Below, in pieces: positions 59,870 through 64,000 of a DNA stretch of 64,000 nt. The first letter of the stretch is position 1. Each line of letters starts with the position of its first letter. The notes under the pieces were generated by a model. The model was not told the DNA's origin and did not search any database. It saw nothing but the letters and a program-made list of their open reading frames with translations. The stretch comes from Streptomyces rapamycinicus NRRL 5491 (GTDB lineage: Bacteria; Actinomycetota; Actinomycetes; Streptomycetales; Streptomycetaceae). The stretch is taken from assembly GCF_024298965.1 (NCBI RefSeq), contig NZ_CP085193.1, positions 620,001 to 684,000 of the forward strand. The letters run 5' to 3'. A program made the position numbers and the translations under genes.

Positions 59870-61255
59870 TCAGCGGTCGGGAGCGCGGGCGAGCAGGGCT
59901 TCGCGGCGCCTGACCAGCTTGCCGTTGGAGGTGCGGGGCAGATCCGCCAGGACGTGCACGACGCGGGGCACCTTGTAGTCGGCCAGCCGGTCCCGGCACC
60001 AGCGCAGCAACTCCCCCGCCGAGGGGCCGTCCGCCGCGGCCGAGACATAGGCTTCGGTGGCACCGGCGTGCACGACCACGGCCCCGCTGACCCCGGGGTG
60101 GCGGCGCAGTACGGCCTCCACCTCGGTCAGGTCGACCTTGAGGCCGCCGATGACCACCAGGGAGTCGCCACGGCCCAGCAGCCGTACGGCGCCGGAGGGA
60201 TCGAGCTCGGCCCGGTCATGGGTGCGCAGCCAGCCGTCGGCGAACCGGTCGCCGCCGGAAGCGTGCAGATACGGTGAGCCGTCCGGCAGCCGGACGTCCA
60301 GTTCGCCCTCGTGGATCCTCAAGAGCACACCGGGCGCCGCCGGGCCGACCGAGGGCCTCGAGGCGCCGCTCACCTCCATCGCGATGACGCCCGTCTCGGT
60401 GGTCCCGTACGACTCGCCGACCCCGGTGCCGAACCGTTCGGCAAACCGCGCGGCGGTCTGCGGCGGCATGATCTCCCCACCGGAGACCGCCGCGCGCAGC
60501 GCGGGCAGGGCGGGCAGGTCCCGGGCGGTGCTCAGGAGTTCGTAGTGGAACGGGGTACCGAAGATCACGTGGACGTCGTGGCGCGCGGCGGCGCCGAGGA
60601 TGTCCTTGGCCGACACCCGTGGCGCGAAGACCGCCGAGACGCCCGCGGCGAGGGAGTGCAGCACCCCGGCGATCAGGCCGAAACTGTGCGCGGTCGAGCT
60701 CAGCAGCAGCACCCGCTCGCCCAGGACCGGCATCCCCTCGATCCGGGTGAACCGCTCGATCTCGGCCGACAGGGAGGCCGCGGTCCGCCCGATCACCTTG
60801 GGCAGCCCGGTGGAACCCGAGCTGAACTGCACCAGCCGGTGCCCGGTCGTCGCCGGTCGGCCGTCCGGGTACCGGGAGGTGACCACCTCGTACCTGGGCT
60901 CGAACTTGAGCGGTGAGCGGCCCGCCGTACCCGCGGCGACCAGGAACTGCGGGTGGCACAGCGAGCGCAGGGCGTCCACTTCGGACGGTTTGAGCCGGTG
61001 GTCGACCAGCATCACCTGGGCGCCCAGCCGCCACAGCGCGAGCAGCACCTCTATCTGGGTGCAGCTCGGCGGGCTCTGGAGCATCACCGTATGCCCCTCG
61101 CCGATGCCGTGCCCGGCGAAGACCGCCGCCTCCATGTCCACGGCGGCCCGGACCTCGCCACGGCTCACCGGATGGTCGCCGTGGACGAGGTAGGGCAGCT
61201 CGTCGGGATGGGCGTCGAACAGCGTGTCGAGGAGCTCCCGCATCCGTGCGCTCAT
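59870..61255 (-). CDS. AMP-dependent ligase, probable 3-amino-4-hydroxybenzoate-activating enzyme
   Basis: 461 residues, shorter than usual. P-loop VQFSSGSTGLPKVIGRTAAS, AVSGGEIMPPQTAARF, SYGTTETGVIAMEV, LLGRGDSLVVIGGLKVDLTE and the catalytic Lys near the end in LPRTSNGKLVRRREAL. Its ATG shares bases with the stop of the GriH-like gene (TGATG). Direct coupling to the two aminohydroxybenzoate-forming enzymes suggests it activates that acid and loads a carrier protein (inference). Confidence 0.87.
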   Translation of the reverse strand: MSARMRELLDTLFDAHPDELPYLVHGDHPVSRGEVRAAVDMEAAVFAGHGIGEGHTVMLQSPPSCTQIEVLLALWRLGAQVMLVDHRLKPSEVDALRSLCHPQFLVAAGTAGRSPLKFEPRYEVVTSRYPDGRPATTGHRLVQFSSGSTGLPKVIGRTAASLSAEIERFTRIEGMPVLGERVLLLSSTAHSFGLIAGVLHSLAAGVSAVFAPRVSAKDILGAAARHDVHVIFGTPFHYELLSTARDLPALPALRAAVSGGEIMPPQTAARFAERFGTGVGESYGTTETGVIAMEVSGASRPSVGPAAPGVLLRIHEGELDVRLPDGSPYLHASGGDRFADGWLRTHDRAELDPSGAVRLLGRGDSLVVIGGLKVDLTEVEAVLRRHPGVSGAVVVHAGATEAYVSAAADGPSAGELLRWCRDRLADYKVPRVVHVLADLPRTSNGKLVRRREALLARAPDR

Positions 61256-62292
61256 CAGTGTTCCTTGCAGAACTCGCCGATGGGGAAGCCCACATGACGC
61301 TGGTCCGTGGCCAGGTAGCCGAGCAGCTCGTCGCCGCGGCGCAGCTCGGTGACGTTGTGGACCTTGCCGCCGGGCCCGAGCACCCGCACATGCCAGTCGT
61401 CCTGGACGGTCAGGCTCACCACGGTGTCGTCGGCGGCCCGCGCGGTGATGGTCAGCAGCGGACGGGACTCCAGCTTGGCCCGGCCGACCGTGACCGGCCG
61501 GGTCCGGCCCTCGGAGTTGACGGCCAGGGTCGTGCTGCCCGAGCCCAGCTCGCTCAGGTAGTTGGTCCGGTTCTCCGGGCCGAGCACATAGGAGTGCAGG
61601 GCGCCGGCGTTGACCCGGAACGGGCGGGTCGGCATGTACGGCAGCGGATGGGTCTCGCTGCAGCACAGGATGAAGCCGGTCGAGTACGAGCCGACCAGGA
61701 TGCCCTCGTCCTCGGCGAAGTGGGTGCAGGTGTCCACGCACACCCGGTCGCCGAGCCCGTGGTGCTCGATGCCGTCGACGGTCAGCGTGGTCAGCTCCAG
61801 CGGGGAGGTTCCGGCCTCCAGCAGCCGGGCCAGCGCGAACACCTCACCGGCGTCGGAGGGCGCCAACAGGACTCCGTCCGAGCCGCGTTCGAGCACGTCC
61901 AGCACGGTGGCGGCCTCGTCCAGGTCCGCGCAGACGGTGATCAGCTTTCCGGCGGAGCGGTCCGCGGCGGCGAGCACGATCTCCAGGGGGATCTTGGTCG
62001 GGTCGGCGAAGCGGACCACGGTGTGGGGCAGCGCGACCGCCGCCGCGCACGCCAGCCGCAGCGACGGTTCGTCGTGCACATCGACCCAGGCCGCGTCGGC
62101 GTCGAGGTTGTACAGCTGCTTCTCCTCGGTCACCGCCGCGGTGGTGACGGCGGTGACGGTGGGGGGCAGCGCCTTGAGGACGGATTCGTCATCGCAGAGC
62201 ACGCCCTGCATCCGGGTGTGGATGGCGGCGTCCACGACGGACTCGAGCCGGGCCTGCGGAACGGTGCGGAGGTCGATCCATGCGAACTTCAT
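61255..62292 (-). CDS. griH: 3-Amino-4-hydroxybenzoate synthase (GriH-like, dehydroquinate synthase II family)
   Basis: 345 residues. [11 protein letters not shown] at the N-terminus, then DGVLLAPSDAGEVFALARLL, GLGDRVCVDTCTHFAEDEGI, LVGSYSTGFILCCSETHPLP, RPFRVNAGALHSYVLGPENR and TNYLSELGSGSTTLAVNSEG are characteristic of the archaeal-type dehydroquinate synthase II family. In S. griseus GriH closes a C7 precursor to 3-amino-4-hydroxybenzoate. The adjacent GriI-like gene, overlapped by 4 bases, supports this over shikimate synthesis, since Streptomyces already use the ordinary route. Confidence 0.9.
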   Translation of the reverse strand: MKFAWIDLRTVPQARLESVVDAAIHTRMQGVLCDDESVLKALPPTVTAVTTAAVTEEKQLYNLDADAAWVDVHDEPSLRLACAAAVALPHTVVRFADPTKIPLEIVLAAADRSAGKLITVCADLDEAATVLDVLERGSDGVLLAPSDAGEVFALARLLEAGTSPLELTTLTVDGIEHHGLGDRVCVDTCTHFAEDEGILVGSYSTGFILCCSETHPLPYMPTRPFRVNAGALHSYVLGPENRTNYLSELGSGSTTLAVNSEGRTRPVTVGRAKLESRPLLTITARAADDTVVSLTVQDDWHVRVLGPGGKVHNVTELRRGDELLGYLATDQRHVGFPIGEFCKEH

Positions 62293-63095
62293 GCGGCTCC
62301 TGTCGCGATCGTCGAGGGGTGGGGGGTCGTTCCGGCTTCGGCGGCGTGCACCACGGCGGCGAGCCGTGCCACCAGCGAGGAGGGTGAGGGCGAGGAGAAG
62401 ATCCGGCGGCCCACCGCGAGGCCCCGGCAGCCCGCGAGCATCAATGACGTCCCATGGCTGACCAGGTCCGAGCCGTCGGGCGGGCCACCGGCGGCGAGGA
62501 TCGGCAGCGGACAGCTGTTCACCACCTCGGCCATCCGCTCCATCGGCAGGGCGACCGAGGTCTTCACGAGGTCGGCGCCGAGATCCGCGGCGATGTTGAC
62601 GGCATGGGCGAGCAGCGCCGGGTCGTGCGGATCGGCGATCCGCGGCCCCCTCGGGTAGATCATCGCGAGCAGCGGCATGTTCCAGAGGTCGCACGAGGCC
62701 GCGACGGTCCCGAGGTCCTTCAGTTGCCGGTGCTCGGTGTCCGAGCCGAGGTTCACATGCACGCTCACCGCGTCCGCGCCCAGCCGTACGGCCTCTTCCA
62801 CGTCGCCGACGAGCACCTTGGCGTCGGTGTCGGCCGCGTGCACGGTGCCCGCGCTCAAGTGAACCACCAGGGCGCAGTGGCGCAGGATGTCCGGCGCGAT
62901 CGCCCGCGCCCGGCCCTTGTGGACGACGACCGCGTCCGCGCCGCCGTCCACCAGTGCCCGGAGCAGCCCGTTCCAGCGGGCCTGGGACACCACCGGCCCA
63001 TCGGACACACTGTGGTCGAGCGGGACGAAAAGATATCTTCCGTCCCCCGCGACCGAGAGCCTCCGCATCCGGAATGATTTACCAATATCGGTCAT
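62289..63095 (-). CDS. griI: GriI-like aldolase (C7N backbone formation)
   Basis: 268 residues from ATG 63095. Class I aldolase barrel of the DhnA/LsrF group: [87 protein letters not shown] with the Schiff-base Lys in [17 protein letters not shown]. GriI condenses aspartate semialdehyde with dihydroxyacetone phosphate. It leads the biosynthetic operon. Two dyads lie in its divergent promoter. Confidence 0.9.
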   Translation of the reverse strand: MTDIGKSFRMRRLSVAGDGRYLFVPLDHSVSDGPVVSQARWNGLLRALVDGGADAVVVHKGRARAIAPDILRHCALVVHLSAGTVHAADTDAKVLVGDVEEAVRLGADAVSVHVNLGSDTEHRQLKDLGTVAASCDLWNMPLLAMIYPRGPRIADPHDPALLAHAVNIAADLGADLVKTSVALPMERMAEVVNSCPLPILAAGGPPDGSDLVSHGTSLMLAGCRGLAVGRRIFSSPSPSSLVARLAAVVHAAEAGTTPHPSTIATGAA

Positions 63096-63296
63096 GTGCC
63101 AGGCACACCTCTCCCAAGGGGGCGAACCACGCAGAGGATTGCGGAGACAGAATGGCACGGCTATGCAATAGCGAGCGGATATCGAATCTCCATAACTCTG
63201 CGGTTATGCGGCTCTGAGGAATTTCTGAGAATGCTCTGACAGGCTGTCCGACGGCTATTCCGCCGGAGCCGAAACCGCGTTTTCCAGGAGGCTGGT
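63096..63296. promoter_or_regulatory. Divergent promoter of the biosynthetic cluster
   Basis: 201 bases, locally less GC-rich than the flanks. Two perfect dyads are visible: GCTAT-3-ATAGC at 63160-63172 and CATAAC-6-GTTATG at 63191-63208. They are placed to control both the GriI operon and the flavodoxin/exporter genes. No regulator gene is visible in the window part of the cluster. Confidence 0.55.
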
Positions 63297-63902
63297 TTGA
63301 CCGCCTTGACCGACCCGGTTCGCATCTCGATCGCCTGTCACGGCGGACGTGGTCACACCGCCAGGCTGGGTGAGGCCGTACGGACCGGCGCCAGCCGGGT
63401 TCCGCACACCGAGGTCACCTCTGTCCAGGTCGACCGGATCACCGATCAGGAATGGCATCGGCTGGACGACGCCGACGCGATCATCTTCGGTGCCCCGACC
63501 TATATGGGCACGGCCTCATCGGCCTTCCACACCTTCGCGGAGGCGAGCGCCAGGCGCTGGCTCACCCGCCGCTGGCAGGACAAACTGGCCGCCGGATTCA
63601 CCAACTCCGGCTCGATGGCCGGGGACAAGGCCGGCACCCTGGGCTATTTCGCCACCTTCGCCGCCCAGCACGGCATGCTCTGGGTCAGCCTCGGCCTGGC
63701 ACCCGGCTGGAACTCCTCCTCCGGCAGCGAGTTCGACCTGAACCGGCTCGGTTTCCACCAGGGCGCCGCCGCGCAGTCCCCCGTGGACGACAGAACGGGG
63801 ACGGTGCACAAATCCGACCTCGCCACCGCGGAACACCTCGGGCACCGGGTCGCGGAGCTCACCCGGACCGTCGTCGCGGGCAGACGAGCGCTGGAGTCGT
63901 GA
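63297..63902 (+). CDS. Flavodoxin-like (WrbA-type) NAD(P)H oxidoreductase
   Basis: 201 residues from TTG 63297, placed five bases after GGAGG. Flavodoxin fold: VRISIACHGGRGHTARLGEAV with an FMN-phosphate loop, AIIFGAPTYMGTASSAFHTF, WQDKLAAGFTNSGSMAGDKA and QHGMLWVSLGLAPGW. It probably reduces a quinone, quinone-imine or nitroso group. Aminohydroxybenzoate derivatives oxidise to quinone imines, so it may protect the cell or take part in tailoring (inference). The exporter gene overlaps its stop by 4 bases. Confidence 0.85.
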   Translation: MTALTDPVRISIACHGGRGHTARLGEAVRTGASRVPHTEVTSVQVDRITDQEWHRLDDADAIIFGAPTYMGTASSAFHTFAEASARRWLTRRWQDKLAAGFTNSGSMAGDKAGTLGYFATFAAQHGMLWVSLGLAPGWNSSSGSEFDLNRLGFHQGAAAQSPVDDRTGTVHKSDLATAEHLGHRVAELTRTVVAGRRALES

Positions 63903-64000
63903 GCCACCGGCCCGCCGCGCCGACCGCGGCCGGGGACGAGGACCGTGCCGTGGCGGCCCCCGCCCGGCAGTGGTGGACCGTGGCCGTGGCGGTCCTGGCG
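63899..64000 (+). CDS. Start of a membrane transporter (probable MFS), partial
   Basis: GTG at 63899 overlaps the flavodoxin-like stop (GTGA). Thirty-four codons are present: a hydrophilic Pro/Ala/Arg head, then RQWWTVAVAVLA, the start of a first membrane helix, and the frame runs off the right edge. The type is a guess from this pattern; it would be the exporter of the cluster product. Confidence 0.5.
   Translation, partial: MSHRPAAPTAAGDEDRAVAAPARQWWTVAVAVLA

Noticed and set aside
61255..62292. Ordinary shikimate-pathway dehydroquinate synthase
   Set aside because: It belongs to the archaeal-type family and is coupled to a GriI-like aldolase and a ligase, so a secondary-metabolic role fits better.

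Overview
The window is very GC-rich actinobacterial DNA, with strong third-position GC bias, frequent GTG starts and many 4-base ATGA overlaps. It is almost certainly Streptomyces or a close relative. The block 11.1-18.5 kb (secDF, small secreted protein, response regulator, histidine kinase, two DksA/TraR zinc-finger proteins, MreB-like ATPase, Rv1733c-type membrane protein) matches, from memory, the S. coelicolor SCO6160-SCO6167 order. The rest looks like accessory, arm-type DNA: catabolic islands, regulator pairs, gene relics and one biosynthetic cluster. I see no tRNA, rRNA, CRISPR array or phage module.

Layout. 0-3.6 kb: a molybdenum hydroxylase large subunit (cut by the window edge), an acyl-CoA ligase and a PadR regulator. 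3.8-9.6 kb: an Nramp-like carrier, a 2-hydroxyacid dehydrogenase, an HpcH/HpaI aldolase, an aldo/keto reductase and a divergent PdxA-family dehydrogenase, probably a hydroxy-acid catabolic island. 9.6-11.0 kb: SDR/TetR pair. 11.1-18.5 kb: the conserved secDF-to-Rv1733c block; secDF carries a frameshift. 18.6-23.3 kb: secreted M9 collagenase, divergent aminopeptidase P and a GntR regulator. 23.4-30.2 kb: MFS exporter, SDR/TetR pair with tandem operators, a broken type II thioesterase, and a divergent LysR/PucR pair. 30.3-35.5 kb: flavin reductase plus flavin-dependent monooxygenase, facing a frameshifted DUF3500 gene, an NTF2-like protein, an aldolase and a bicupin. 35.6-39.1 kb: MarR/quinone-oxidoreductase pair with three operator boxes, a LysR gene and a headless subtilase relic.

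39.2-52.7 kb is a sulfur region: CBS/cysteine-synthase-like enzyme, DUF4395 protein, thioredoxin, four intact luciferase-like FMNH2-dependent monooxygenases of SsuD/NtaA type and two acetyltransferases. Three intact Cys-rich leader peptides lie upstream of its genes, which suggests cysteine-responsive attenuation. Its right part (49.2-52.7 kb) is in decay: a C-terminal monooxygenase scrap, a twice-frameshifted SfnB-like gene, an aldo/keto reductase with an internal deletion, and a frameshifted SsuB ATPase.

52.8-64.0 kb is a compact biosynthetic cluster. GriI- and GriH-like enzymes should make 3-amino-4-hydroxybenzoate. They are followed by an adenylating ligase, two carrier proteins, a ketosynthase and a short chain-length-factor-like partner, then (beyond an IS110 insertion) a second ligase, a Cys-rich V4R-like protein and a reductase/epimerase. 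A flavodoxin-like protein and an exporter are read divergently. This cluster is the best candidate for undescribed biology in the window.
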